The translations under genes were made by a program, and so were the position numbers. DNA of 64,000 bases from JACVRW01 sp963716215 (GTDB lineage Bacteria > Actinomycetota > Thermoleophilia > Solirubrobacterales > Thermoleophilaceae), in contig OY970298.1 in NCBI GenBank assembly GCA_963716215.1, positions 2,418,001 through 2,482,000 on the forward strand, written 5' to 3'. Positions 1 through 10,338 of this stretch are shown here, in pieces. The notes beneath the pieces are model-generated. The model was not told where the DNA came from and searched no databases. It saw only the letters and a program-made list of their open reading frames with translations. Within the stretch, counting starts at the first letter, position 1, and the number at the start of each line of letters is the position of its first letter.

Positions 1-29
1 GGGCCGCCATTCGGTCAGAGTACGTGGGC

Positions 30-452
30 GTGCGGGCGCTGGTGCAACGGGTGAGCGAGGCGTCGGTCGAGGTCGACGGCGAGCAGGTCGCCCGCATCGG
101 CGCCGGGCTGCTGGTGCTGCTGGGCGTGGGGGCGGGCGACACCGAGGAGCAGGCCGACCGCATCGCCGGCAAGGTCGAACGGCTGCGCGTGTTCGAGGAC
201 GCCGGGGGCAAGCTGAACCTGTCCGTGCGCGATGTGGAGGGCGAGCTGCTGTGCGTCTCGCAGTTCACGCTCTACGGTGACGCGCGCAAGGGCAACCGAC
301 CGAGCTTCGTGGAGGCCGCGCCGCCCGAGCAGGCCGAGCCGCTCTACGAGCGAGTGCGGGCCGCACTCGGCGCCGAGGGCGGGACCTTCGGCGCGCGCAT
401 GCGCGTGTCGCTCGTCAACGACGGCCCAGTCACGCTGCTGTTGGAGGCTTGA
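30..452 (+). CDS. dtd: D-aminoacyl-tRNA deacylase (DTD)
   Basis: This enzyme hydrolyses D-amino acids (and glycine) mischarged onto tRNA, acting in the cytosol as a proofreading step. The protein is about 140 aa, the usual family length, and starts with the family pattern RALVQRV. The active-site SQFTLYGD motif lies near residue 78, followed by GNRPSF. The C-terminal NDGPVTLLLE segment carries the Gly-Pro pair that enforces chirality. I chose the GTG at 30 because it gives the family-like N-terminus; a GTG two codons upstream (24) would also work. The GMC oxidoreductase gene follows after 25 nt. Identification is secure. Confidence 0.95.
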   Translation: MRALVQRVSEASVEVDGEQVARIGAGLLVLLGVGAGDTEEQADRIAGKVERLRVFEDAGGKLNLSVRDVEGELLCVSQFTLYGDARKGNRPSFVEAAPPEQAEPLYERVRAALGAEGGTFGARMRVSLVNDGPVTLLLEA

Positions 453-477
453 CACCCGCGGATATAGGCTGGCCGCG

Positions 478-2445
478 ATGAGCGAGACCCAGCGGCAGGT
501 GCTGCGCGCTATCGCCGACACGGTCGTGCCGCGCCTCGAGCGCGACAAGGACCCAACCGGGTTCTGGGCCCGCTCGGGCGGGGACGTCGGCGCCCACGAG
601 GCGGTGACGGAGGCGCTGGCGCAGATGCCGGACGTCCAGCGCGAAGGGCTCGGCCAGCTCGCGGAGGGGCTTGCCCGGATGGGCTTTCTGAGCGCTTCCC
701 AGCGCTCGCGCGAGCAGCTGCTGCGCAACCTGGCCGCGCTCGGGCCGCAGGCCGCCGCCGGCGCCCAGGCGCTCGTCGGACTGTCGCTCTTCTTCGCGTA
801 CTCGCTCCCGGACCCGCAGACGGGCGTCAACCCGTTCTGGGCCGAGTTCGGCTACGCCGGCCCGGGCGCGCCGCCGGAGGCGCAGCCGCGGGCCGTGGCC
901 GCCCTGATCCCCGATTCGGACGAGGCCGTCTACGAAGCGGACGCGGTGGTGGTCGGCTCCGGCGCGGGCGGAGGGGTGATCGCCGCGGCGCTGGCCGCGG
1001 CCGGCCAGAAGGTGATCGTGCTCGAGGCCGGCGGCCTGTTCGAGGAGTCCGACTTCAGCGGCTACGAGCTGTGGGCCTACCAGAACCTCTACTGGCGCGG
1101 CGGCCCGAATCCCACGGCCGACATGAACGTGGCGCTCTACGCCGGGGCCGGGTACGGCGGCGGCACGACGATCAACTGGACCAACTGCCTGCGCACCAAG
1201 CCCTGGGTTCGCGAGCAGTGGGCGCGCGAGCACGGCCTCGAGGGCCTCGACGGCCCGGACTTCGATCGGCACCTCGACGCGGTCTGGGAGCGCCTGTCGG
1301 TGACCGACCGGTGCTCGGACCTCAACGGACCCCAGGGTTTGATGAAGAAGGGTGCTGAGCAGCTGGGCTGGTCGTTCAAGACGATCACGCGCAACGTGGA
1401 TGCCTCGCGCTACTCAGCCGACACGGCCGGCTTCATCGGCTTCGGCGACCGCAGCGGCGCCAAGCAGTCGATCGCGCGCACCTACCTCGCCGACGCGCGC
1501 GAGCGCGGCGCCGAGGTGATCGTGCGCTGCTTCGCGCAACGCGTGCTCACCGAGGGCGGCCGGGCTGCCGGCGTCGAGGGGCACTACGCCGATCTCGAGA
1601 CCGGGCGCACGGCGCGCGTGACCGTGCGCGCCCCGCGTGTGGTGGTGGCCTGCGGCGCGCTCGAATCGCCGGCGCTGCTGCTGCGCAGCGGCATCGGCGG
1701 CCCCGCGGTCGGGCAGAACCTCCACCTGCACCCCTGCACCGCGATCGGGGGCCAGTACGACTCCGAGACGCGCGCCTGGTGGGGCGCGCCACAGGCTGCG
1801 CTGATCGACGAGTTCGCGAACGTCGAGGACGGTCACGGCTTCCTGATCGAGTCCACCCAGTACGCGACCGGTACTGCCGCCGCGGCCGTTCCGTTCGTGT
1901 CTGGCCGCGACCACAAGCAGGCGATGAGCGACCTGGCCGTTGGCGCCACGTTCATCGGACTCGTTCGCGACCGCGGCGCCGGCCAGGTCACGATCGACGA
2001 GGCCGGGCAGGCCGTGCCGTGGTACTCGATCTCCGATCCGCTCGACATCCGCAACTCGCACCGCGCGATCGGGGCCCAGGTGCGCCTGCACGTGGCCGCC
2101 GGCGCGCGCCAAGTCGGCGCGCTCGCCGGCGGGATGCCCGAGTGGCGCGTGGGCGACGACGTGGAGCGCTACATCGAGCGACTCGAGCGCGTCCCGCTGC
2201 GTGCCGGCGGGTACCGCCTGTTCGCGGCCCACCAGATGGGGACCTGCCGGATGGGGGCCGACCCCCAGCGCAGCGTGGCGAACCCGTACGGAGAGCTGCA
2301 CGACACACCCGGAGTCTGGATCGGCGACGCCAGCGCGTTCCCGACCGCCTCCGGAACCAACCCGATGATCACGATCATGGCGCTCGCCCACCGCACGGGC
2401 GAGGCGATCCTCACAACTGCGCAGACAGAGACGGTGACCGCATGA
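478..2445 (+). CDS. GMC-family FAD alcohol oxidoreductase (long-chain alcohol oxidase-like)
   Basis: A flavoprotein predicted to oxidise an alcohol to an aldehyde. The first ~120 residues resemble the gluconate-2-dehydrogenase subunit-3-like segment found fused in long-chain alcohol oxidases. A dinucleotide-binding GSGAGGG motif lies near residue 160. The C-terminal GMC signature HQMGTCRMG is near residue 585, followed by the DASAFPTASGTNP segment. There is no signal peptide. The reading frame stays open upstream, but the ATG at 478 fits best: TAGGCT (465-470) sits 7 nt before it, consistent with a leaderless start. The stop overlaps the aldehyde dehydrogenase start (ATGA), so the two enzymes probably act in sequence, alcohol to aldehyde to acid. 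The exact substrate is not known. Confidence 0.88.
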   Translation: MSETQRQVLRAIADTVVPRLERDKDPTGFWARSGGDVGAHEAVTEALAQMPDVQREGLGQLAEGLARMGFLSASQRSREQLLRNLAALGPQAAAGAQALVGLSLFFAYSLPDPQTGVNPFWAEFGYAGPGAPPEAQPRAVAALIPDSDEAVYEADAVVVGSGAGGGVIAAALAAAGQKVIVLEAGGLFEESDFSGYELWAYQNLYWRGGPNPTADMNVALYAGAGYGGGTTINWTNCLRTKPWVREQWAREHGLEGLDGPDFDRHLDAVWERLSVTDRCSDLNGPQGLMKKGAEQLGWSFKTITRNVDASRYSADTAGFIGFGDRSGAKQSIARTYLADARERGAEVIVRCFAQRVLTEGGRAAGVEGHYADLETGRTARVTVRAPRVVVACGALESPALLLRSGIGGPAVGQNLHLHPCTAIGGQYDSETRAWWGAPQAALIDEFANVEDGHGFLIESTQYATGTAAAAVPFVSGRDHKQAMSDLAVGATFIGLVRDRGAGQVTIDEAGQAVPWYSISDPLDIRNSHRAIGAQVRLHVAAGARQVGALAGGMPEWRVGDDVERYIERLERVPLRAGGYRLFAAHQMGTCRMGADPQRSVANPYGELHDTPGVWIGDASAFPTASGTNPMITIMALAHRTGEAILTTAQTETVTA

Positions 2446-3881
2446 GCACGACCACTCCCACGCTGGCCCGCGACAAGCTCTACATCGGAGGGGAGTGGGT
2501 CGACCCCGTCGGCGCGGACACGATCGACGTGATCAACCCGACCACCGAGGAGGTGGCCGGCAGCATCCCCGCCGGCACCGCCGAGGACGCCGGGCGAGCC
2601 GTGGCGGCCGCCCGCGCCGCGTTCGAGGCCTGGTCGCAGACCTCCCCGTACGAGCGCGCGGGCTATTGCGCGGCCATCGGTGCGGGCCTGGCCGAGCGCG
2701 GCGACGAGCTGGCGGCGCTGATCACGACCGAGATGGGGATGCCGATCGGCCTGTCGCGGATGATCCAGGCGGGATTGCCTTCGCTCACGTTTTCCTCGAT
2801 GCCCGAGCTGGTGGAGCAGATCGAGTGGGAGGAGGAGGTCGGCAACTCGGTGATCGTGCGCGAGGCGGCCGGCGTGGTCGCCGCGATCACGCCCTGGAAC
2901 TACCCCCTGCATCAGATCGCCAACAAGGTGGCACCCGCGATCGCGGCCGGCTGCACCGTCGTGCTCAAGCCGTCCGAGGTCGTGCCGCTGAACGCGTTCG
3001 TTCTGGCCGAGGTGTGCGAGGCCGTGGGCCTCCCCGCGGGCGTCTTCAACCTCGTCACCGGCACCGGGCCGGTGGTCGGGGAGGCGATCGTGGCGCACGC
3101 CGATACGGACATGGTCAGCTTCACCGGGTCGACGAGGGCCGGCCGGCGCGTGTCGGAGCTCGCCGCGCAGGGCGTCAAGCCGGTGTCGCTCGAGCTCGGC
3201 GGCAAGTCGCCGAACGTGATCCTCGACGACGCGGACCTCGAGCAGGCGGTGACCGACGGGGTGGCCAAGTGCTTCCTCAACTCGGGCCAGACCTGCAGCG
3301 CGCTGACGCGCATGCTCGTGCCGCGCGACCAGCTCGAGCAGGCCGAGCAGATCGCGGCGGTCATGGCCGACGAGGTCTTCGTGCCGGGCGACCCGTTTGC
3401 CGACGGCAGCGCGCTCGGGCCGCTCGTCTCCGACGCGCAGCGCGAGCGGGTGCGTGGCTACATCGAGCAAGGCAAGGCCGAGGGCGCCAAGCTCGTCGCC
3501 GGTGGCTCCGAGGCGCCCGAGGGGCTCGACAGCGGCTACTTCGTGCGCGCGACGGTGTTCTCGGACGTCACGCCCGAGATGACGATCGCCCAGGAGGAGA
3601 TCTTCGGGCCGGTGCTCGCGATCATGCCCTACGACGACGAGGAAGATGCCGTGCGGATCGCCAACGACAGCATCTACGGGCTGGCCGGCGGCGTGTGGTC
3701 GGCGGACGAGGAGCGCGCCAGGAGAGTGGCGTCGCGCATCCGCACCGGGCAGGTCGAGATCAACGGCGGCGCGTTCAACCCGATGGCGCCATTCGGCGGC
3801 TACAAGCAGTCCGGGCACGGCCGCGAGCTGGGCCGTTACGGCCTCGAGGAGTTCCTCGTCGCCAAATCGCTGCAGCTCTAG
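2442..3881 (+). CDS. NAD(P)-dependent aldehyde dehydrogenase
   Basis: A 479-aa member of the ALDH superfamily that should oxidise an aldehyde to a carboxylate. The catalytic cysteine is Cys285 in NSGQTCSA and the general-base glutamate is Glu251 in LELGGKSPN. The Rossmann-type segment TPWNYPLHQ and the late motif EEIFGPVL are also present. The start is fixed by the ATGA overlap with the GMC oxidoreductase gene, which indicates cotranslation. I infer that it removes the aldehyde made by that enzyme. Family annotation is firm; the substrate is unassigned. Confidence 0.93.
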   Translation: MSTTTPTLARDKLYIGGEWVDPVGADTIDVINPTTEEVAGSIPAGTAEDAGRAVAAARAAFEAWSQTSPYERAGYCAAIGAGLAERGDELAALITTEMGMPIGLSRMIQAGLPSLTFSSMPELVEQIEWEEEVGNSVIVREAAGVVAAITPWNYPLHQIANKVAPAIAAGCTVVLKPSEVVPLNAFVLAEVCEAVGLPAGVFNLVTGTGPVVGEAIVAHADTDMVSFTGSTRAGRRVSELAAQGVKPVSLELGGKSPNVILDDADLEQAVTDGVAKCFLNSGQTCSALTRMLVPRDQLEQAEQIAAVMADEVFVPGDPFADGSALGPLVSDAQRERVRGYIEQGKAEGAKLVAGGSEAPEGLDSGYFVRATVFSDVTPEMTIAQEEIFGPVLAIMPYDDEEDAVRIANDSIYGLAGGVWSADEERARRVASRIRTGQVEINGGAFNPMAPFGGYKQSGHGRELGRYGLEEFLVAKSLQL

Positions 3882-3891
3882 GAGAAGTGCC

Positions 3892-3897
3892 TATACT
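3892..3897 (+). promoter_or_regulatory. Candidate -10 element of the rimP-nusA-infB operon
   Basis: TATACT is a strong -10 hexamer lying just after the aldehyde dehydrogenase stop codon. No convincing -35 is visible 16-18 nt upstream. A transcript beginning near 3904 would carry an ~89-nt leader containing the terminator-like hairpin before rimP. Confidence 0.55.
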
Positions 3898-3950
3898 CGG
3901 CAATCGACTTTCAGCCGTACGCCGTCTCGTCACCGGGGCGGCGCCTGAAG

Positions 3951-3976
3951 GGTGGGCCTCGCGGTCCACCTTTTTT
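3951..3976 (+). terminator. Rho-independent terminator / attenuator hairpin in the rimP leader
   Basis: An 8-bp stem (GGTGGGCC with GGTCCACC, one G-U pair, loop TCGC) is followed at once by six T residues, the classical intrinsic terminator layout. It lies downstream of the candidate promoter TATACT and upstream of rimP. It may therefore act as an attenuator as well as ending the upstream transcript. Attenuator-like leaders before rimP-nusA-infB are known in gamma-proteobacteria (Rfam rimP leader). I could not identify a clear antiterminator pairing. Confidence 0.75.
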
Positions 3977-3992
3977 ACGAGTAGGGCCAGGT

Positions 3993-4456
3993 ATGACGGA
4001 CGCACTTCAAGCCGACATCGAGCAGCGACTCGCCTCCGCGGAGCCGGAGGTCGAGGTGCTGGCCTGCGAGCAGGTGGGGACGGAGCGACTGCGGGTGTTC
4101 ATCGACCACCCGGACGGGGTCAGCCTGGACCTGTGCGAGCGGGTAACCGGACACCTGCGCGACGTGCTGACGCGGTACGGCCTCGAGGTGTCCTCGCCCG
4201 GCCCAGAGCGGCCGCTGACCAAGCCGGATCACTTCCGGCGCTTCATCGGCCGCCGGGCGCGCGTGCGCCTGCGCGAGCCGCGCGAAGGCCACAAGAGCTA
4301 CACGGGTGAGCTCGTCGGCGCCTCCGATGACGAGGTGACCGTGGCCGCGGAGGGCGGGGTGGTCGCCATTCCGTACTCGGAGATCAATCGCAGTCACTTG
4401 ATGCCCGAAGCGGCCGGCTCGGCCGGGCGCGCAGGGGACCGCTTGGAGGGGGACGG

Positions 4457-4460
<4 letters not shown>
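3993..4460 (+). CDS. rimP: Ribosome maturation factor RimP
   Basis: RimP assists 30S subunit maturation. The 155-aa product has the two-domain layout: an alpha/beta N-domain with VFIDHPDGVSLDLCERVTG, then an SH3-like C-domain (GRRARVRLREP... TGELVGASDDEVTV). The family normally ends soon after the EINRSHL segment. Here the protein continues for about 17 residues (PEAAGSAGRAGD and on), and this tail is encoded by a copy of the palindromic repeat found elsewhere in the window. It is the first gene of the operon, and its stop overlaps the nusA start (ATGA). Confidence 0.95.
4402..4437 (-). repeat. Palindromic repeat copy inside the rimP 3' end
   Basis: On the minus strand this 36-bp segment differs at one position from the core of the first tandem unit at 24068-24110. 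Its arms (4410-4418 and 4422-4430, loop TCG on the plus strand) pair at 8 of 9 positions. In the rimP frame it encodes most of the C-terminal extension beyond the normal family end. Near-identity with an intergenic repeat 20 kb away shows it is an inserted or converted element rather than ordinary rimP sequence. Confidence 0.85.
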
Positions 4461-5902
<1,442 letters not shown>

Positions 5903-5907
5903 ATCAG

Positions 5908-6168
5908 CTGCGCCGCTGCGTCAGCTGCCGCCGCTCGCTGCCCAAGCACGAGCTGCTGCGACTGGTTCGCGGGGCGGACGGCGAGGTCCGCCCGGACCCC
6001 GCTGCCAAGGCGGAGGGGCGGGGCGCCTATGTGTGCAACGACCCGGAGTGCGCCGATAGCCTGGCCGCTGGCCGACCGCTGGCGCGTGCCTTCCGGGCGC
6101 CGGTGAATGTCAAACAGGAGACCATAGACTTAGTTCGCGAATGGCAAAGAAGCGCGTCCACGAGATAG
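5908..6168 (+). CDS. ylxR: YlxR family protein (DUF448), probable CTG start
   Basis: YlxR is a small RNA-binding protein of the nusA-infB operon; in Bacillus it has been described as an RNase P modulator. The frame encodes LRRCVSCRRSLPKHELLRL followed by the family features GRGAYVC and a second Cys. It lies exactly where ylxR is expected, between nusA and infB. No ATG, GTG or TTG precedes the conserved residues in this frame. The CTG at 5908, 11 nt after a GGAGGAAGAGGAG purine tract, is the most likely start and gives 86 aa. The 3' end overlaps infB by 28 nt. Confidence 0.82.
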   Translation: MRRCVSCRRSLPKHELLRLVRGADGEVRPDPAAKAEGRGAYVCNDPECADSLAAGRPLARAFRAPVNVKQETIDLVREWQRSASTR

Positions 6169-8696
6169 CTAAAGAGCGGGGCATAACCAGCAAGGAAGCG
6201 CTGGAGGTCCTGCGCAGCGCCGGCCTCGACGTGAAGGTGGCCGCCTCGAGCGTCGAGGAGGCTGAGGCCGCGCGGGCGTTCGGCAACGGCGCGGGCGCGA
6301 CGGCCCCGGCCGAGACTGCCCCCGCCCCGAAGAAGAAGGCGGAGAAGGCCGAGAAGACCAAGCCCGCCGCCGCCAAGGACGCGTCCGCCGACGAGAAGCC
6401 GACCGACGACAAGCCCGCCGACGACGGCAAGTCCCGCCGCGCGGGCGGCCCGCCGGCCGCGCGACCAGAGATTCAGCCGCCCGCGGGCGAGCCGGTGCGC
6501 CGCGCCGGCCCGGAGGGGCGCGGTCCGCGCATCCTTCAGGACGCACCGCCGCCGCAGGAGCGCCAGCCGGCTCAGCGGCCCGACGACCGCGGTCCCCGCT
6601 CGGGACGGTCGGACGCGGGCGCCAAGGGGCCGCGATCTGACGGCGGCCAGCGCGGCGGACCCGCCCCGTCAGGCGGCGGTCAGGGTGGCCGCGGCGGCGG
6701 CGGCCCGCGCCCGGGGCGTGGCGGTCGTAGCGAGGCCGGTACGGGCGGAGACGGTGGTGGCGGAGGCCGGCGCCGGCGCGTGGTGATCGACTCCCAGGCA
6801 GCCCGGCGCGATCGCACACCGCCGCCGCAGCAGTCGCAGCCGCCGCGTCGCGGACGCGGCCGGCGCCGTCGGCCCCAGTGGGTCGAGCCGGATCTCGAGG
6901 CGGAGGCGCTGGCGAAGCTGGAGGCCGAGAACGCGGAGGACCCGGCCGTGCAGGTGCGCTCGGGCTCGACCGTCAAGGAGGTCGCCGAGTCGCTGCAGCT
7001 GGGCGCCCCCGAGGTGATCAAGAAGCTGATGGAGCTGGGGGAGATGGCGACGCTCACCCAGACGCTGTCCGACGAGGCGATCGAGGTGCTCGCCGAGTCG
7101 TTCGACAAGAAGGTCGACATGATCGGCGCGACCGAGGCTGCCGACGACGACCCGACCTACGAGGACAGCGACGAGGACCTGATCGATCGGCCGCCGGTGA
7201 TCACGATCATGGGTCACGTCGACCACGGCAAGACGTCGCTGCTCGACGCGATCCGCGAGACGGAGGTGGCCGCGGGCGAGGCGGGTGGGATCACCCAGCA
7301 CATCGGCGCGTACCAGGTGCACCACGGCGACCACACGATCACGTTCCTCGACACGCCCGGGCACGAGGCCTTCACGGCGATGCGAGCGCGCGGCGCCAAG
7401 GTCACCGACATCGCAGTGATCGTCGTGGCGGCCGACGACGGCGTCATGCCGCAAACCGTCGAGGCGATCGACCACGCCAAGGCGGCCGGGGTGCCGGTGA
7501 TGGTGGCGGTCAACAAGATCGACAAGGAGGGCTCCGACCCCAACCGCGTGCGCGGCGAGCTGGCCCAGCAGGGCCTCACGCCGGCCGACTGGGGCGGCGA
7601 CACGGAGTTCGTGGACGTGTCCGCCAAGACCAGGGAGAACCTCGACGACCTGCTCGAGACGCTGGTCACCCTCGCGGAGATCCAGGAGCTCAAGGCCAAC
7701 CCCGACACCGATGCGTCCGGCTTCGTGATCGAGTCGAAGCTCGACCCCGGCCGCGGCGCCGTGGTGACGCTGCTGGTGCACCGCGGGCGCATGGAGGTCG
7801 GCGACGCGATCGTGGCCGGCGAGCACTGGGGCCGCGTGAAGGCCATGCACGACTACCGCGGGCAGCGCGTCCAGGAGGCGACCCCCGGCATGCCCGTCGA
7901 GATCCTCGGCTTCGATGGGGTCCCCGCCGCCGGCGAGCACTTCCGCGTCGTCGAGAACGAGCGCGAGGCGCGCCGGGTGGCCAACGAGCGTGGCATCAGG
8001 ATCAAGCAGGCCGCGCTCGCGCGCCAGGCCACGCGCAGGGTCTCCCTGGAGGATGTGCTGGCGCGCGCGGAGCGGGGCGAGAAGGAGCTCAACCTGGTGG
8101 TAAAGGCCGACGTGGCCGGCTCGCTCGAGGCGCTGGCCGACGAGATCGCACGCCTGCCGCACGAGCAGGTGACCGTGAACATCATCCGCGACGGAGTGGG
8201 CGGCATCTCCGAGTCGGACGTGATGCTCGCCGCCGCCTCAGACGCCGTCGTGATCGGCTTCAACGTGCGTCCGGTCGGGAACGCCGCCCAGGTGGCCGAG
8301 CAGGAGGGCGTGGAGATCCGCCACTACTCGGTGATCTACAAGATCGTCGAGGAGCTGCGCGCCGCCATGGAGGGCCTGCTCGAAGCGCTAGAGGTCGAGG
8401 AGCAGGTCGGCAAGGCCGAGGTGCGTGCCACGTTCAAGGCGTCGCGCGTCGGCACGATCGCCGGCTCGTACGTGACCGACGGGACCGTGCGCCGCGGCGC
8501 GCTGTGCCGGCTCGTACGCGACGGCACCGTCGTGTACGACGGCCGGATCGGCTCGCTGCGCCGCTTCAAGGACGACGTCCGCGAGGTGACCGCGAACATG
8601 GAGTGCGGCATCGTGCTCGAGAACTACCCCGACGTGAAGGAGGGGGACGTGATCGAGGTGTACGAGAAGAAGCAGGTGGAGCAGACGCTGGCTTGA
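6141..8696 (+). CDS. infB: Translation initiation factor IF-2
   Basis: IF-2 is the GTPase that recruits fMet-tRNA to the 30S subunit and promotes subunit joining. The 851-aa product has an IF2_N helix (KRVHEIAKERGITSKEALEVL), then ~250 residues of low-complexity Gly/Pro/Arg linker typical of actinobacteria. A second IF2_N-like segment, the G domain (GHVDHGKT near residue 358, NKID) and the C-terminal barrels follow. It is the fourth gene of the operon. TAGACT (6125-6130) lies 10 nt before the ATG and could be an internal promoter. Confidence 0.97.
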   Translation: MAKKRVHEIAKERGITSKEALEVLRSAGLDVKVAASSVEEAEAARAFGNGAGATAPAETAPAPKKKAEKAEKTKPAAAKDASADEKPTDDKPADDGKSRRAGGPPAARPEIQPPAGEPVRRAGPEGRGPRILQDAPPPQERQPAQRPDDRGPRSGRSDAGAKGPRSDGGQRGGPAPSGGGQGGRGGGGPRPGRGGRSEAGTGGDGGGGGRRRRVVIDSQAARRDRTPPPQQSQPPRRGRGRRRRPQWVEPDLEAEALAKLEAENAEDPAVQVRSGSTVKEVAESLQLGAPEVIKKLMELGEMATLTQTLSDEAIEVLAESFDKKVDMIGATEAADDDPTYEDSDEDLIDRPPVITIMGHVDHGKTSLLDAIRETEVAAGEAGGITQHIGAYQVHHGDHTITFLDTPGHEAFTAMRARGAKVTDIAVIVVAADDGVMPQTVEAIDHAKAAGVPVMVAVNKIDKEGSDPNRVRGELAQQGLTPADWGGDTEFVDVSAKTRENLDDLLETLVTLAEIQELKANPDTDASGFVIESKLDPGRGAVVTLLVHRGRMEVGDAIVAGEHWGRVKAMHDYRGQRVQEATPGMPVEILGFDGVPAAGEHFRVVENEREARRVANERGIRIKQAALARQATRRVSLEDVLARAERGEKELNLVVKADVAGSLEALADEIARLPHEQVTVNIIRDGVGGISESDVMLAAASDAVVIGFNVRPVGNAAQVAEQEGVEIRHYSVIYKIVEELRAAMEGLLEALEVEEQVGKAEVRATFKASRVGTIAGSYVTDGTVRRGALCRLVRDGTVVYDGRIGSLRRFKDDVREVTANMECGIVLENYPDVKEGDVIEVYEKKQVEQTLA

Positions 8697-8697
8697 T

Positions 8698-9000
8698 GTG
8701 GCCGCCTTCGTCTGTGTCCTCGCGATTGACCTGCATTTTCCCGAGAACGGCAGCCTGAAGGGCAAGCGCCGGGAGCTGTCCTCCCTGAAGGCTCAGCTCC
8801 AGCGCCGCTTCGGCGCGGCGGTGGCCGAGACCGAGCATCACGAGCTGTGGCAGCGGGCCGGTCTGACGGCCGCGCTCGTCGGCCGCGACTCCGGTCTGCT
8901 CAAGGATCGAGCCGCGGAGGTCGAACGCTACGTGTGGGGAATGTTTCCTGACGGCGCTCGCGTGGAAAGCCGACTCATATCTACGGAGGACCTGCACTAA
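8698..9000 (+). CDS. DUF503 family protein (YlxP-like)
   Basis: A 100-aa protein of the DUF503 family, often found between infB and rbfA; its molecular role is not established. It shows the family features VCVLAIDLHFPENGSLKGKRRELSSLKAQLQRRF and the AAVAETEHHELWQRA block. The GTG start directly follows the infB stop. The position suggests a link to translation initiation or ribosome assembly. Confidence 0.9.
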   Translation: MAAFVCVLAIDLHFPENGSLKGKRRELSSLKAQLQRRFGAAVAETEHHELWQRAGLTAALVGRDSGLLKDRAAEVERYVWGMFPDGARVESRLISTEDLH

Positions 9001-9001
9001 A

Positions 9002-9337
9002 GTGCCTACAGACCGCATGCGCAGGGTGAACGAGGCGGTCCGTGAGGTTCTGTCGGCGCGCATTGCCGAAGGCTTCAGTGACCCGCGCATCGGCTTCGTG
9101 ACTTTGACCTCTGTGGATACCAGCCCCGACCTGAGCCACGCTCGCGTGTACGTGAGCGTGCTCGGCGACGACACCGAGCGGGCCGAGACGCTGGCCGGCT
9201 TGGCGTCCGCTCACGGGCTGCTCCAGCAGGCAATCGGTCGCGAGCTCCGAATGAAACGGACACCCACGCTCCAGTTCGTGTTCGACGAGTCGATCGACCG
9301 CGGAATGCGGATCACGGAGCTGTTGGACGACGAATGA
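9002..9337 (+). CDS. rbfA: Ribosome-binding factor A
   Basis: RbfA is a KH-like protein needed for late 30S maturation and 16S rRNA 5'-end processing. The 111-aa product shows the family features RVNEAVREVLSARI, GFVTLTSVDTSPDLSHARVYVS and the late RTPTLQFVFDESIDRG. The GTG start lies one base after the DUF503 stop, with a GGAGG in the preceding gene. Its stop overlaps the next gene (ATGA). Confidence 0.96.
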   Translation: MPTDRMRRVNEAVREVLSARIAEGFSDPRIGFVTLTSVDTSPDLSHARVYVSVLGDDTERAETLAGLASAHGLLQQAIGRELRMKRTPTLQFVFDESIDRGMRITELLDDE

Positions 9338-10338
9338 GCATCGCCACCGGACAAGAGGAAGTGATCGCGGAGCTGCGCGGCTCGGAGAAGCTGCTGCTGA
9401 CCACGCACGAGAACCCGGATGGCGACGCGCTCGGCTCGCTGCTCGCCATGCACTGGGTGCTCGAGCAACTCGGCAAGGACACGCTGATGTTCATGTCGCC
9501 GGACGAGTTCCCGCTGCCGTGGGAGTACCGCGGATGGACCTTCGAGCGGCTGGTGGGCACGCCGCCCGCTGACGTCTCCGAGCGCACGATCGTGTTCCTC
9601 GACTGCGGCAACATCGATCGCATGCCGGTCGACTTCCTCCAGGCCGACGGGCTGCACATCCTCAACATCGACCACCACCACGACAACACGCGCTTCGGCA
9701 CGGTCAACCTGGTGGTCCCGAACGCCTCCTGCACCGCCGAGATCGTGTGGCACCTCGCCAAGGACCTCGGCGCCGTGGTCACGCCGCGGATCGCCGACGC
9801 GCTCTATACCGGGCTCGTCACCGACACCGGCAAGTTCATGTACGAGAACACCACGCCCGAGGCGCACCGCATGGCCGCCGAGCTGATCGAGACCGGCGTC
9901 GAGCCGCACGAGGTCTACCGGCGGCTGTACGAGGACCTGCCCTTCCGCCGCCTGCAGGTGCTCCAGCGGGCGCTCTCCAGCGTCGAGCGCCACGACGATG
10001 GCGCGATCACGATCGCCCACCTCGTGAAGGACGACTACGAGCAGACCGGCGCCCAGGAGAACGACTCCGAGGGCGTGGTCGACCACATGCGCGCGGTCGA
10101 GGGCACGGCCGTGGCCGTGCTGGTGCGCGAGCTGCTCTCCGACGACCGCAACGGCCTGCGCAAGGTCAGCCTGCGCGCCACTGACGGGCGCGTGGACGTG
10201 TCGCGCATCGCTCGCGAGTTCGGCGGCGGCGGCCACCCGCAGGCGGCCGGCTTCTCCACGCCGCTGCCCTATCCCGAGCTCGTGGAGCAGCTGCGCGGGC
10301 ACGTGCGCGCGCAGCTGGCCGGCCCCGACGCCCGCTGA
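9334..10338 (+). CDS. nrnA: DHH/DHHA1 phosphoesterase (NrnA-like nanoRNase / pAp phosphatase)
   Basis: Predicted to degrade very short oligoribonucleotides and/or dephosphorylate 3'-phosphoadenosine 5'-phosphate. The 334-aa product has the metal-binding DHH motifs THENPDGDALGS, DCGNID and NIDHHHDN, and the C-terminal DHHA1 signature GGGGHPQAAGF. The position between rbfA and truB is the usual one in Gram-positive lineages. The start overlaps rbfA (ATGA). The stop appears to overlap truB at a CTGA, an unusual variant of the junctions used elsewhere here. Confidence 0.93.
   Translation: MSIATGQEEVIAELRGSEKLLLTTHENPDGDALGSLLAMHWVLEQLGKDTLMFMSPDEFPLPWEYRGWTFERLVGTPPADVSERTIVFLDCGNIDRMPVDFLQADGLHILNIDHHHDNTRFGTVNLVVPNASCTAEIVWHLAKDLGAVVTPRIADALYTGLVTDTGKFMYENTTPEAHRMAAELIETGVEPHEVYRRLYEDLPFRRLQVLQRALSSVERHDDGAITIAHLVKDDYEQTGAQENDSEGVVDHMRAVEGTAVAVLVRELLSDDRNGLRKVSLRATDGRVDVSRIAREFGGGGHPQAAGFSTPLPYPELVEQLRGHVRAQLAGPDAR

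Noticed and set aside
449..470. TTGACA with a nearby TATAGG as a standard promoter for the GMC gene
   Set aside because: The two hexamers are only 8 bp apart. The TAGGCT at 465-470 as a leaderless -10 fits better.
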